Positions 28,657-38,934 of a DNA stretch of 64,000 bases are shown in pieces. Numbering within the stretch: the first letter of the stretch is position 1; the number at the start of each line of letters is the position of its first letter. The notes beneath the pieces were generated by a model. That model was given only the letters and a program-made list of their open reading frames with translations, made no database searches and was not told where the DNA came from. Position numbers and translations under genes: made by a program. Origin of the DNA: Lactobacillus acidophilus (GTDB taxonomy: Bacteria > Bacillota > Bacilli > Lactobacillales > Lactobacillaceae); the NCBI RefSeq assembly GCF_034298135.1, contig NZ_CP139575.1, positions 868,001 through 932,000 on the forward strand. Direction: 5' to 3'.

Positions 28657-30042
28657 ATGAAACTTAATATTTTTAGAAAACAAAGCATTCAAAATTATTT
28701 AGGAAAAGATATTAAATTTTCTAAGACAATGAATGCCCTAGATTTAATCTCACTAGGTGTAGGAGCAGTTATTGGTACAGGTATCTTTATTTTGCCTGGG
28801 ACCGTTGCTTCATCACTTTCTGGGCCAGGAGTAAGTTTATCTTTCATGCTTGCTGCTATAGTTTGTGCCCTTGCAGGAATGTGTTATGCCGAATTTGCTT
28901 CAGCTATTCCCGTTGCAGGTAGTGCATATTCATATGGAAATATCGTTTATGGTGAATTTACTGGCTGGATAATTGGTTGGGCACTAATTCTAGAATATAT
29001 GTTATCAGTTGCTACTGTTGCTGCTGGTTGGTCATCATATTTTAGTTCATTTATTAGTCCATTTGGCTTAAAAATTCCTAATGCAGTCTCAGGACCGATG
29101 AACCTTTCAAAAGGGGTATACTTCGATTTAGTGTCGGTTTTAGTTATTTTAATTATTAGTATTTTACTTTCACGTGGTATGAAAAATTCCATTAAGATTA
29201 ACATTATAGCGGTTTTCATAAAAATTGCTATTATCTTAATTTTTATTTTCGTGGGTGTACAATTTATCAAGCCAGCTAATTATCATCCATTTTTACCATA
29301 TCATTTCTCTGGCGTTATCAAGGGTGCTACTACTGTTTTCTTTGCCTTTTTAGGATTTGACGTTGTCTCATCTTCAGCAGCTGAAGTTAAAAATCCTAAG
29401 AAAAATATGCCACTCGGTATTATTGGAACTTTAGCGATTGCAGCATTACTATATTTTGGTGTATCGATTGTTTTAACTGGAATGGTAAATTATAAACAAC
29501 TTAATGTTTCTAATCCAGTAGCATTTGCTTTACAATACGTTCATCAAGACTGGGTTGCCGAACTCCTTTCATTCGGTGCTATGTTGGGAATGGCAACTAT
29601 GATGCTAACAATGATTTATTCTAGTTCAAGACTAATTTATGCAATGGCTCGTGATGGATTATTGCCATCTACTTTTAGTAAACTAGATAAAAAACACAAT
29701 TCTCCACAAAATGCCTTGATCGCAGTAACCATTATCATCTCATTAGGCGCAGCATTTTTCTCAGTAGATCAATTGGCTAATCTAGTTAACTTCGGTACTT
29801 TATTTGCATTTACTTTAGTTTCATTTGGAATTCTTAAATTAAGAAAAAGAACAGATATTACTAATGATGGCTTTAAAGTTCCTGGATATCCTTTCTTACC
29901 AATCATATCTGGTTTAATCTGTATTTTTATGATTTGCCATTTAAGTTCTGAAGTTTATTTAATGGCTTTCATCTGGTTAGTTTTAGGTGCAATAATTTAT
30001 TTTGCATATGGATATCATCACAGTCAATTAGATCATGAATAG
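28657..30042 (+). CDS. APC family amino acid permease
   Basis: A 12-helix transporter of the amino acid-polyamine-organocation superfamily, about 461 residues. Helix 1 carries the substrate-backbone motif GVGAVIGTGIFILPG, and the YAEFASAIPVAGSAYSYG segment follows in helix 3. It resembles the YfnA/cationic amino acid transporter branch; the substrate is not certain. AAAGGGAAG favours ATG 28657 over 28651, which would abut the ribosome binding site. Confidence 0.88.
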   Translation: MKLNIFRKQSIQNYLGKDIKFSKTMNALDLISLGVGAVIGTGIFILPGTVASSLSGPGVSLSFMLAAIVCALAGMCYAEFASAIPVAGSAYSYGNIVYGEFTGWIIGWALILEYMLSVATVAAGWSSYFSSFISPFGLKIPNAVSGPMNLSKGVYFDLVSVLVILIISILLSRGMKNSIKINIIAVFIKIAIILIFIFVGVQFIKPANYHPFLPYHFSGVIKGATTVFFAFLGFDVVSSSAAEVKNPKKNMPLGIIGTLAIAALLYFGVSIVLTGMVNYKQLNVSNPVAFALQYVHQDWVAELLSFGAMLGMATMMLTMIYSSSRLIYAMARDGLLPSTFSKLDKKHNSPQNALIAVTIIISLGAAFFSVDQLANLVNFGTLFAFTLVSFGILKLRKRTDITNDGFKVPGYPFLPIISGLICIFMICHLSSEVYLMAFIWLVLGAIIYFAYGYHHSQLDHE

Positions 30043-30052
30043 AACTAAAGAA

Positions 30053-30078
30053 GACGCGATTCTATCGCGTCTTTTTTT
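30053..30078 (+). terminator. Intrinsic terminator of the APC permease gene
   Basis: GACGCGAT-TCT-ATCGCGTC followed by TTTTTTT. It touches the 3' end of the converging dehydrogenase gene and is flanked by A residues, so it may work in both directions. Confidence 0.85.
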
Positions 30079-31042
30079 AGTTAACACTATTAATTACTTT
30101 TCCTTCCTTGAAGAAAGTTAAAATGTTATTAGCAGCTTCTTTAGTTAAATTATATCTAGCCTTATGGGTTGCTGAACCAACATGAGGTGTCATAATTACA
30201 TTGTCCATATTTACTAAATCTTGCTTAGGATATGGTTCATTTTCAAAAACATCAAGTGCTGCTCCTGCAATTTTTCCTTCTTTTAATGCAGCTACTAAGT
30301 CATCACTATCAACCAGTGATCCACGAGCTACATTAATTAAAAATGATGTATCCTTCATATTATTAAAAACATCTTTATCAATAATATGGTATGTCTCATC
30401 AGTTGCAGGAGCATGTAAACTCAAAAAATCTGAATTCTTAACCAATGAAGCAAAATCAACATATCTAGCATTTAACTCAGCTTCAAGTTCAGGCTTCAAT
30501 TGATGACGATTATGATATATTATTTTCATTCCCAAAGCTTTAGCAAAACGTGCAACTTGTTGTCCAATTCTGCCCATACCTAAGATACCTAAAGTTTTGC
30601 CCTCAATTGTATAACCTTGACTATCATATTCATCAACATTTAAAAATACTCCTTCGCGTAAAGCATGATCATAATAACGAATACGACGTGCTGATGCCAT
30701 AATCATAGTTAACGCAAGTTCAGCAGTAGGACGCAAAACACTATTAGGGCAATTTGTGACTACAATTCCCTTTTCTCTAGCATAATCAATATCTATATGA
30801 TCAAAGCCTACACCATATGTTGAGATTACTTTTAAATTTTTAGCAGCATCGATTATTTCTTTATCAAAAATCATCTTAGCTACAATTACCCCATCATATT
30901 TAGCGATATTTTTTAAAACCCATTGTCGATCATCATTAGGTCTATGACCAACTGGTCCAACAGTTACCTCACAGGTTGAGCGTAAATCATCTAATGCATC
31001 ATCTATTAACCCACCTAAAACCAAAACTTTTGCTTTATTCAT
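30077..31042 (-). CDS. D-isomer-specific 2-hydroxyacid dehydrogenase family protein
   Basis: A cytoplasmic NAD(P)-linked dehydrogenase of about 321 residues. Visible are the Rossmann motif GMGRIGQQVA, the substrate-binding Arg in NVARGSLVDSDD, the catalytic Glu in FENEPYP and the His in TPHVGSAT. It is closer to glyoxylate/hydroxypyruvate reductases and phosphoglycerate dehydrogenase-like proteins than to D-lactate dehydrogenase. There is no ACT domain. ATG 31042 follows AGAGG. Confidence 0.88.
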   Translation of the reverse strand: MNKAKVLVLGGLIDDALDDLRSTCEVTVGPVGHRPNDDRQWVLKNIAKYDGVIVAKMIFDKEIIDAAKNLKVISTYGVGFDHIDIDYAREKGIVVTNCPNSVLRPTAELALTMIMASARRIRYYDHALREGVFLNVDEYDSQGYTIEGKTLGILGMGRIGQQVARFAKALGMKIIYHNRHQLKPELEAELNARYVDFASLVKNSDFLSLHAPATDETYHIIDKDVFNNMKDTSFLINVARGSLVDSDDLVAALKEGKIAGAALDVFENEPYPKQDLVNMDNVIMTPHVGSATHKARYNLTKEAANNILTFFKEGKVINSVN

Positions 31043-31108
31043 GTTTCTATAACCTCTATTCGACTTCATTATTACTTAACAATAGCACTAATACAAAAAT
31101 AAACTAGC

Positions 31109-31921
31109 CTATTCTAAAATTTTATTAATAGCTACTGCTACACCATCATGATCACAATCTTCAGTAATTTCATTAGCATACTTTTTAGTATAGTCTACAG
31201 CATTCCCCATCGCTACACCTAATCCTGCATATTCTAACATTGGCATATCATTAGCCTGGTCACCTAAAGCCATCACATTTTCTGGTTTAATATTTAAATA
31301 CTCACACAATCGTTTTAAACCACTACCTTTATCGACACCGGCAGCGGTTGCCTCATAATAGAATGGTTCTGTCTTTGAAAAAACCACTCTATCTCTCATA
31401 GTATTAAATAAAGGATTCGAAATTTTATTATCTAAATAATCTGGATCATCTATATACATACATTTTATAATTGGAATTCTTCGCATCTCTTCCTGTGTTC
31501 TATAGGAAACACCTAATTTTACTATCTGCGAATTATATATTGTATAGTAGCCCAAATCACGATTGGCAGTATAAATCCTATCCAAACTCACACTATGAAA
31601 GTGCAAATTTAACTTGCTAGCAATTGATTCTAGATCAATATAATCATTATAAGTAAGTCCTTGTTCAAAAATTACTTGACCACTGGTAGATTCAACTACA
31701 GCTCCATTAAAGCTAACTACATATTCATTATCTTGATTGTTTAATCCAAGTTCATCTAGATACTGCTGAGCACCGGATAATGGTCGTCCTGTACAAATAA
31801 CGATTTGTTTTCCTAACTTTTTTGCTTTTAAAATAGTCTCTTTTACTAACGGCGTAATTTCTTTTTTAGAATTAACTAAGGTACCATCAATATCTATTGC
31901 AATTAATTTAATATCTCTCAT
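31109..31921 (-). CDS. Cof-type HAD superfamily hydrolase
   Basis: A haloacid dehalogenase-type phosphatase of about 270 residues with AIDIDGTLVNS (nucleophile Asp) near the N-terminus, a Thr/Ser motif (ICTGRP), a C2 cap and the terminal GDQANDMPML metal motif. Cof-type enzymes dephosphorylate sugar phosphates or flavin mononucleotide; the substrate is unknown. The start is taken as MRDIKLIA. It lies between two oxidoreductases on the same strand. Confidence 0.88.
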   Translation of the reverse strand: MRDIKLIAIDIDGTLVNSKKEITPLVKETILKAKKLGKQIVICTGRPLSGAQQYLDELGLNNQDNEYVVSFNGAVVESTSGQVIFEQGLTYNDYIDLESIASKLNLHFHSVSLDRIYTANRDLGYYTIYNSQIVKLGVSYRTQEEMRRIPIIKCMYIDDPDYLDNKISNPLFNTMRDRVVFSKTEPFYYEATAAGVDKGSGLKRLCEYLNIKPENVMALGDQANDMPMLEYAGLGVAMGNAVDYTKKYANEITEDCDHDGVAVAINKILE

Positions 31922-31972
31922 AATTTCCACTTCAAAAATAAAAGCGTCACTCTACAGTAACACTCTAAATTA

Positions 31973-32788
31973 TTATTCTTTAATTTTAATTAATTTAGCT
32001 ATATCTTCATCACTGATCTTAAAGTTAATATTCAAATTTTCTTTCATCTCAGTAACATTATCACTTTTAGGAATTACAATACAACCCAATTGCATATCGA
32101 AAGCTAACATTAATTGAGCTGGAGTAACATTATATTTCTTAGCATATGCAATTATTTGATCATCATTTAATAATTTTCCATGTGACAATGGTGAATATGC
32201 CTCAATCTTAATACCTAACTTTTTACAATAATCCATCAATTCCACTGGCACTTTACCAATATGTACCTCAATCTGGTTAACAGCTGGCGTTATTGTACCA
32301 TTATTAACAATATTCTCGATATCTTCTTGCAAAAAATTTGATACACCTATTGATCGTACTTTTCCAGCCTTTACAGCTTCTTCCATTGCTCGCCAATTTT
32401 CAAGATTCCCTTTAAAATGACGATCATTAGTTCTATTCACTTCAATCCAAGGTTGAGGGGAATGAATTAAAAGCAAATCAATATATTCCAAACCAAACTT
32501 ATCTAAAGCAGCATCAATTGCTTTCTTAGTTCCTTCATAATCTTTAACTGCTGTAGGTAATTTAGTTGTTAAAAATATATCACTTCGTTCAATATCCGAA
32601 TTCCAGATTCCTTTACCAACTCCACTTTCATTGCCATAATCTTTAGCTGTATCAAAGCCGCGATATCCTATATTAACTGCTTGTCGAACAACTTTATTCA
32701 CTTCATCATTATTGATTAGCCAAGTTCCCAATTGAATTTGTGGAATTTTTTCTCCATTGTTAAGTATCACACTTTTATTAAAACACAT
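31973..32788 (-). CDS. Aldo/keto reductase
   Basis: A 271-residue NADPH-dependent reductase of the AKR5-like group. The barrel carries QLGTWL, the catalytic Asp and Tyr in GFDTAKDYGNE, Lys in TTKLP, and His in LLLIHSPQPW; NQIEVHIG and VIPKSDN follow. The physiological substrate cannot be told from sequence. ATG 32788 follows AAGGTG. It is the first gene after a 330-base intergenic region. Confidence 0.9.
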   Translation of the reverse strand: MCFNKSVILNNGEKIPQIQLGTWLINNDEVNKVVRQAVNIGYRGFDTAKDYGNESGVGKGIWNSDIERSDIFLTTKLPTAVKDYEGTKKAIDAALDKFGLEYIDLLLIHSPQPWIEVNRTNDRHFKGNLENWRAMEEAVKAGKVRSIGVSNFLQEDIENIVNNGTITPAVNQIEVHIGKVPVELMDYCKKLGIKIEAYSPLSHGKLLNDDQIIAYAKKYNVTPAQLMLAFDMQLGCIVIPKSDNVTEMKENLNINFKISDEDIAKLIKIKE

Positions 32789-32926
32789 ATCTATACACCT
32801 TATCTCTAACTGCACTATCCAAAGTATATTGGAGTATTTAAAAAATATTTTAATCTATAATAAACTATCTATAATTTTCGTGAGGTAATTATAATTTATA
32901 TTCTTGTATACCTTTTATATTAGTAT

Positions 32927-33020
32927 AAAAAAAGAAAGGGCTGATTAATAATCATCAACTCTTTCTCCTCAGTCTCTTAATTCCCAACACCTATGATACT
33001 AGTTTTTAAGCGTAAAACAA
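32927..33020 (-). ncRNA. Candidate small RNA with its own promoter and terminator
   Basis: On the minus strand TTGTTT (33015-33020), a 16-base spacer and TATCAT (32993-32998) resemble a promoter. About 25-55 bases later the GAAAGAG ... CCCTTTC imperfect stem (32934-32965) is followed by a run of seven T. coaBC upstream already has a terminator, so this second one lacks a known gene. A transcript of roughly 55-65 bases is inferred; no homology is recognised. Confidence 0.3.
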
Positions 33021-33091
33021 GTATTAATTTAGATTTTAAATAAACAAATATATGAGTAAAACCACCATATCAATATCTATACGTTATTTTA

Positions 33092-33115
33092 CAAAAATAT
33101 TACATAATATTTTTG
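33092..33115 (-). terminator. AT-rich terminator of coaBC
   Basis: CAAAAATATTA and TAATATTTTTG form an 11-pair stem with a two-base centre, immediately after the coaBC stop. It is AT-only apart from the closing pair, so strength is uncertain. Confidence 0.55.
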
Positions 33116-33118
33116 TTA

Positions 33119-34312
33119 TTACTTCAATTCCCTTGCAATTTTCTCTATTAGCCCATAAGCAATTTCTTGCTTAGACATTCTAGGCCATTTGTCGATATGA
33201 CCATCTTGAGTCAAAAGAGTGACTTGATCATAATCATTTCCAAAAACATTGTGAGATACATCATTTGCTACGATCATATCTGCACCCTTTTTCTTTAACT
33301 TCTTTTCGGCATTTTCAAGCAAGTCATTTGTCTCCGCAGCAAATCCTATTACAAGTTGATTATGTTTTTTGTGATGCGCTACTTCTTGAAGAATATCCTT
33401 AGTTTTAATAAGGGTTAAGTTTAAAGTTTCTTGACCTATTTGCTTTTTTAGTTTATGATCCGCTACTTTAGGCATACGCCAATCCGCCACTGCAGCAGCC
33501 ATAATTAATACATCACTTTTTTTAAATTCACTTTTTACTTGTTCAAACATATCTTCACTACTGGTTGCATGATACATTTTAATATTTTTATTTTGTGGTG
33601 GATTTGCAGTAACATTGCCATATATTAACTTTACTGTTGCACCTAATCTTGCTGCATTTTCCGCTAAAGCAAAGCCCATTTTACCACTAGAGCGATTACC
33701 AATAAAACGAACAGGATCAATGGATTCCTCTGTCCCACCTGCTGTAATTACAAATATTTTACCTTGCAAACTATTTTTTTGGTTCAAATATTTCTCTACC
33801 CAATCAACAACATCTGCCGGTTCAGGCATTCTTCCTTTAGCAGCATAACTTTCTGCAAGCATTCCTACCGCAGGATCCATAATTTTTACACCATTTTCTT
33901 TTAAAAATAGCACATTATGACGCGTTGCTGGATTATTCCACATTTGATCATTCATTGCTGGCACTATCATTTTAGGAGCAGCAGTAGCCAAAATTGTTGT
34001 ACTAGCCGCATCATCAGCAAGGCCATTTGCCATTTTAGCGATAAAATTAGCAGTAGCTGGTACAACTAAAGCTAGCTCACTCCAACGAGCTAAATGAACG
34101 TGTGGAATACTAGCTTCATTTTCCTTACTCCAGAGATCATCTAGAACTGGGTATTTAGTTAATGCAGCCAAAGTGTTTGAAGTAACAAAATGCTCTGCAT
34201 TTTTTGTCATTACTACTCGTACTTCATGACCATTTTTTTCTAAGTCACGAACAACTTGCACAGCTTTATAAACTGCTATTCCTCCTGTCATATACACTGC
34301 TATTCGCGTCAT
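33119..34312 (-). CDS. coaBC: Bifunctional phosphopantothenoylcysteine decarboxylase / phosphopantothenate-cysteine ligase
   Basis: Makes 4'-phosphopantetheine precursor in coenzyme A synthesis. The N-terminal flavoprotein CoaC half ([10 protein letters not shown], the HVHLARW active-site His region, PAMNDQMW) joins the C-terminal CoaB ligase ([33 protein letters not shown]). The 397-residue length is standard. It starts with MTRIAVYM behind GAAAGGATATAACGAC. Confidence 0.95.
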   Translation of the reverse strand: MTRIAVYMTGGIAVYKAVQVVRDLEKNGHEVRVVMTKNAEHFVTSNTLAALTKYPVLDDLWSKENEASIPHVHLARWSELALVVPATANFIAKMANGLADDAASTTILATAAPKMIVPAMNDQMWNNPATRHNVLFLKENGVKIMDPAVGMLAESYAAKGRMPEPADVVDWVEKYLNQKNSLQGKIFVITAGGTEESIDPVRFIGNRSSGKMGFALAENAARLGATVKLIYGNVTANPPQNKNIKMYHATSSEDMFEQVKSEFKKSDVLIMAAAVADWRMPKVADHKLKKQIGQETLNLTLIKTKDILQEVAHHKKHNQLVIGFAAETNDLLENAEKKLKKKGADMIVANDVSHNVFGNDYDQVTLLTQDGHIDKWPRMSKQEIAYGLIEKIARELK

Positions 34313-34468
34313 GTCGTTATATCCTTTCTCAAAATAAATTTAGTTTTATTTTATCATTAATTTTAAAATTAATATTTTTTAAATTACTATCCTAACTTAT
34401 ATTAAAAAGGTTGTCATATGTGAATTCGTACATTAAAATTTAAGTAATTAAAGAAAGGAACTTTACAT

Positions 34469-35653
34469 ATGCCAAACTTATCTAATGATTTACAATCAAT
34501 TATTAATAATAGACTTAATAATTTGTCTGCTTCTAAAATTCGGGCATTTGATCAAAAAGTATCAAGTATTCCTGGCATCATCAAGCTTACCATTGGCGAA
34601 CCTGATCTTGCTACACCAGATCACGTCAAAGATGCCGCAATTAATGATATTCAAGCTAATGATTCTCATTATGCCCCACAAGCCGGTAAACCTGAACTTC
34701 TGGATGCTATAAGTAATTATCTTGATCGCTCTATTGGAGTTCACTACGATCCAGAAAGTGAAATTTGTGTAACTGTAGGTGCCACTGGTGCATTAAATGA
34801 TGTTTTCATGACTTTACTCAATCCTGGAGATAAAATCCTAGTACCTACTCCAGTTTGGGCATTATATTTTCAATTAATTAAAATGACTGGTGCAATTCCT
34901 ATTCAAATTGACACTAAAAAAGATGGTTTTGTTTTAACACCTGAGCATTTACGCCATGTTCTAAATGGACGTGGTAAAGGTGCTAAAGCCATAATTTTAA
35001 CAGATCCATCTAATCCAACAGGTCGTGTTTATCCTGAAGAAATTTTAAAGGAATTGGCAAAGATAATTAAGGAATATAAAATTTATTCAATTACTGATGA
35101 AATTTATGCTGAATTAGTTTATGGGGATGCAAAACATCATTCTTTATCTGAATATATCCCTGAACACAATATTTTAATTTCTGGTTTATCAAAAGCATAT
35201 GCAATGACCGGTTGGCGATTAGGTTATATTGCTGGACCAAAACAAATTATGAAAGCCATTCGCAAAGTAAATTCTTTCTTAATTACTTCCGTTACAGATA
35301 ATGTCCAAATGGCTGCAGTTGAAGCTTTAAACAATGGTCAAAATGATCCAAAAGAAGCTAGAAAAATTTACGAAAGTCGTTTACGCTTTATGCAAACCGG
35401 GCTTGAAAAGTTAGGTTTTGAAATGGCAACACCCCAGGGTGCTTTCTATATTTTCGCTAAAATTCCTGAAAAATATGGTACCGACGATGAAAACTTTGCT
35501 TTTGAACTGGCTCAAAAAGCAAAAGTTGGTGTAACACCCGGTCGTTACTTTGGTAAAGGCGGCGAAGGATACGTAAGACTTTCATATGCTTCATCAACTG
35601 AACAACTTCGTGAAAGTTTACAAAGAATTACTAATTTCGTTGATAATCTATAA
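34469..35653 (+). CDS. Pyridoxal phosphate-dependent class I aminotransferase
   Basis: A 394-residue fold-type I aminotransferase of the aspartate aminotransferase Ib/PatA group. It has TIGEPDLATP near the N-terminus, the DPSNPTGRVY motif, DEIYAEL, the PLP lysine in SGLSKAYAMTGWRLGY and the C-terminal substrate Arg in YVRLSYASS. The amino acid specificity (aspartate, aromatic or N-acetyl-diaminopimelate) is not clear. AAAGGAAC precedes the ATG. It ends at a bidirectional terminator. Confidence 0.9.
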   Translation: MPNLSNDLQSIINNRLNNLSASKIRAFDQKVSSIPGIIKLTIGEPDLATPDHVKDAAINDIQANDSHYAPQAGKPELLDAISNYLDRSIGVHYDPESEICVTVGATGALNDVFMTLLNPGDKILVPTPVWALYFQLIKMTGAIPIQIDTKKDGFVLTPEHLRHVLNGRGKGAKAIILTDPSNPTGRVYPEEILKELAKIIKEYKIYSITDEIYAELVYGDAKHHSLSEYIPEHNILISGLSKAYAMTGWRLGYIAGPKQIMKAIRKVNSFLITSVTDNVQMAAVEALNNGQNDPKEARKIYESRLRFMQTGLEKLGFEMATPQGAFYIFAKIPEKYGTDDENFAFELAQKAKVGVTPGRYFGKGGEGYVRLSYASSTEQLRESLQRITNFVDNL

Positions 35654-35666
35654 AATATAAGACAGC

Positions 35667-35704
35667 AAAAAAGCGAGATCTCTTCTTATGAGATCTCGCT
35701 TTTT
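35667..35704. terminator. Bidirectional intrinsic terminator
   Basis: AAAAGCGAGATCTC and GAGATCTCGCTTTT enclose a short loop, between the converging aminotransferase and aspS genes. Confidence 0.9.
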
Positions 35705-35718
35705 GATTAGAATATATA

Positions 35719-37563
35719 TTATTTATCCCAAGTTGAATTTTCTTCTGCATCTTCTGCAGCCATCTTTTCAAGACGTTCTTCAGTAGCCTTTACACTATCT
35801 TCGTATTGCTTTTCAACTTCAATACCTAGATCAGCTAATTGTTGATCTGCTACTGGAGCTGGAGCGTGCATCATTGGTTCTGAAGCACTTGCATTTTTAG
35901 GGAATGCCAATACGTCACGAATATTGTCCTTACCAGCAAGCATCATTGCAAATCTATCAAGACCAATTGCAAGACCTGCGTGAGGTGGGAATCCCATATC
36001 AAAGGCATCCATTAAGTAACCAAATTGTTCATAAGCACGTTTCTTAGTAAAGCCTAATGCCTTGAACATATCTTCTTGAATTGAGCGTTTGTGAATACGA
36101 ATTGATCCACCACCCATTTCATCACCGTTCATAACAATATCGTAACTACGTGCATGTGCCTTATGTGGATCAGTAGTCAAAAGCTTTACCCCTTCATCGT
36201 CAGGCATAGTGAATGGGTGGTGAGCTGCTACCCAGCGGCCAAGACCTTCATCATATTCGAATAATGGCCAGTCAACAACCCATACAAAGTCATAAACACC
36301 TTTAGGAATAATACCAGTTTCTTTAGCAAATTCACGACGAAGGTGATCTAATGAATCACAAACAACCTTCCACTTGTCAGCAACAAATACTACTAATTCG
36401 CCGCCTTCAAGATCAAATTCCTTCTTTAATGCTTCTTTATTTTCATCAGTTAAGAAACGAGCAACTGGACCGGAGAATTCACCATCTTCAAATTTAACCC
36501 AAGCTAAACCTTTAGCATGGAAGCGTTTAATAAAGTCAGCCTTCTTATCAATCTTTTTGCGTGAATATTCCTTAGCACCATTCTTAACAGCAATTCCCTT
36601 AACAAATCCGCCGTCAGCAATTGCCCCTGAGAACACCTTGAAGTCACTATCTTTAAAGATAGAGCTTAAGTCATGAATAAGCATCCCATAACGAGTATCA
36701 GGCTTATCACAACCATACTTGTTCATTGAGTCAGTCCATGACATACGCTTAATTGGAGTCTTAAGGTCAATTCCCATAACGTCCTTCATGATTTTCTTCA
36801 AAAGACCTTCAGTGTAGTCTTGGATAGTTTGCTCATCGGCAAATGACATTTCCATATCGATTTGAGTAAATTCTGGTTGACGGTCACCACGAAGGTCCTC
36901 ATCACGGAAACAACGTGCCAATTGGTAATATTTGTCAAAGCCAGCACCCATTAAAAGTTGCTTGAACAATTGTGGTGATTGTGGAAGTGCGTAGAAACTA
37001 CCTGGGTAAATTCTTGATGGTACTAAGTAATCACGTGCACCTTCTGGGGATGATTTACCTAAAATTGGGGTTTCAATATCAATAAAACCATTTTCATCGA
37101 AGAATTCATGAGTAGCACGCAAAATCTTTGAACGTAAAATAATTGCTTTTTGAACCTCTGGGCGACGAAGGTCAAGGTAACGATACTTTAATCTAGTTTG
37201 TTCAGAGATTTCAACGCCATCTTTAATTTCAAATGGAGGGTTCTTTGCCTCATTTAAAATAATAATTTCAGTTGCATCAACTTCAACTTGACCAGTCTTC
37301 ATATCTGGGTTTGCTTCTGAACGCTTAACAACTTTACCTCTTACTTGAATAACATATTCATTACCAAGAGAGTTAGCGATTTCCATTAAATCCTTACCAG
37401 AATCCTTGTTAACGACGATTTGTACAAGACCTTCACGGTCACGTAAATCGATAAACACTAAGTTACCGAGGTTACGCACACGTTGCACCCAACCGTAAAG
37501 ATTTACATCTTGGCCAATATATTTTTCAGTGATATTACCACAATAATCTGTTCTTTTTTCCAT
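35719..37563 (-). CDS. aspS: Aspartate-tRNA ligase
   Basis: A class II aminoacyl-tRNA synthetase of 614 residues: N-terminal OB-fold anticodon domain (LYGWVQRVRNLGNLVFIDLRDREG), class II motifs (motif 2 with FRDEDLRGDRQPEFTQID, motif 3 with GLAIGLDRFAM) and the bacterial GAD insertion. It follows hisS by seven bases. Both genes are under the upstream T-box leader. Confidence 0.97.
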   Translation of the reverse strand: MEKRTDYCGNITEKYIGQDVNLYGWVQRVRNLGNLVFIDLRDREGLVQIVVNKDSGKDLMEIANSLGNEYVIQVRGKVVKRSEANPDMKTGQVEVDATEIIILNEAKNPPFEIKDGVEISEQTRLKYRYLDLRRPEVQKAIILRSKILRATHEFFDENGFIDIETPILGKSSPEGARDYLVPSRIYPGSFYALPQSPQLFKQLLMGAGFDKYYQLARCFRDEDLRGDRQPEFTQIDMEMSFADEQTIQDYTEGLLKKIMKDVMGIDLKTPIKRMSWTDSMNKYGCDKPDTRYGMLIHDLSSIFKDSDFKVFSGAIADGGFVKGIAVKNGAKEYSRKKIDKKADFIKRFHAKGLAWVKFEDGEFSGPVARFLTDENKEALKKEFDLEGGELVVFVADKWKVVCDSLDHLRREFAKETGIIPKGVYDFVWVVDWPLFEYDEGLGRWVAAHHPFTMPDDEGVKLLTTDPHKAHARSYDIVMNGDEMGGGSIRIHKRSIQEDMFKALGFTKKRAYEQFGYLMDAFDMGFPPHAGLAIGLDRFAMMLAGKDNIRDVLAFPKNASASEPMMHAPAPVADQQLADLGIEVEKQYEDSVKATEERLEKMAAEDAEENSTWDK

Positions 37564-37570
37564 AATTAAA

Positions 37571-38857
37571 CTAGTCCTTTAATTCTCCCATTACTTTACT
37601 CATATCATTGATATCTTCAAGACTTAAATCGATTGTTTTACCATCAGACAAACGCTTAATATTTAAGACACCATTTTCAAGTTCCTTTTCACCTAAAGTA
37701 ATTACATACTTAGCATGATCGCGGTCTGCTTTTTTAAATTGAGCCTTAAGCTTCTTTTGGTTGACGTCAAAGTCTGCTTCAAAGCCTTGCTTACGTAAAC
37801 TTCTAGTAATTTCGATTGCCTTTTGAGCAGTACCTTCACCAATATTAGCAATGAAAAAGTCGATACTATTTGATTCAAACAAAGCAGGATTTTGCTTTTC
37901 TAAAACAAGCATTAATCTTTCTTCACCAATACCAAAACCAACTGCTGGAGTTGCCGGGCCGTTGAATTCTTCAACTAAGTGATCATAACGACCACCACCT
38001 AAAATAGTAGTGGCTGATTCCCACAGGCTCTTATCTTCCACCATAAATTCAAAAATTACACCAGTATAATAGTCAAGACCACGAACTAAATCATCATCAA
38101 TTACATAGTCAATACCTAATTGATCAAGCATCTTCAAAATTGATTCAAAATTATTCTTTGTATCATCATCTAAGAATTCACGGATCTTTGGTGCATCTGG
38201 CAAGAACTTCTTATCACGTTCATCTTTAGAATCCAAAATACGAAGCGGATTATCACGTAATCTTCTTTGGGAATCTTCTGATAATTCATCCTTCACTGGA
38301 GTAAAGTAGTTCACTAACGCATCATGATAGTCTTTACGTACTTGCTCATTACCTAAAGTATTAATGTGAAGCTGGTAGTTTTTAACACCTAATTCAGCAA
38401 GTAAATCGTGACCCATCATAATAGTTTGAACATCAGCTAGTGGATTACTTGAGCCAAAACTTTCTACACCAATTTGATGAAATTCACGTTGACGGCCTGC
38501 TTGCGGTCTTTCATATCTAAAAGTTGATTCCATATAGAATACATTGAATGGTTTTACAACTTCAGGTGCATACATCTTATCCTCAACATAGGCACGTACA
38601 ACACCAGCTGTACCTTCTGGACGAAGGGCAATGTGACGACCGCCCTTATCATTGAAATCATACATTTGTTTTTCAACGATTTCTGAACTGTCACCACTTG
38701 AACGTGAGAAAATCTCATAGTTTTCAAAACTTGGTGTGCGAATTTCACGATAGTTGGCACGATTGAAGAAATTTCTTGCAGTTTCTTCGACCTTTTGCCA
38801 TGAACTAGATTGATCAGGCAAAATATCAACTGTACCCTTAGGTTTTTGAACTCTCAT
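37571..38857 (-). CDS. hisS: Histidine-tRNA ligase
   Basis: A class II synthetase of 428 residues: [10 protein letters not shown] at the N-terminus, motif 2 ([16 protein letters not shown]), the His-specific YYTGVIFEF signature, and GFGIGEERL in motif 3 with a C-terminal anticodon domain. The ATG follows AAGGATGATTAA. It is the first gene of hisS-aspS, 44 bases after the T-box terminator. Confidence 0.97.
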
Positions 38858-38894
38858 TTAATCATCCTTTTTTATATTTTGATAACTTTACTAA

Positions 38895-38930
38895 AATAAA
38901 AAGCACCCTTGAAATAAATTCAAGGGCGCT
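38895..38930 (-). terminator. T-box leader terminator
   Basis: Minus-strand AGCGCCCTTGAA ... TTCAAGGGTGCT stem followed by TTTTTATTTTA. It is the alternative structure to the antiterminator formed with the T-box sequence just upstream. Confidence 0.9.
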
Positions 38931-38934
38931 TACA

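Larger units (their letters stand above)
32789..33118. other. AT-rich intergenic region with two hairpins
   Basis: This 330-base stretch lies between the aldo/keto reductase start and the coaBC stop. It holds the AT-rich coaBC terminator (33092-33115), a second orphan terminator-like hairpin (32934-32965) and a promoter-like pair facing it. No convincing open frame is visible. Confidence 0.6.
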
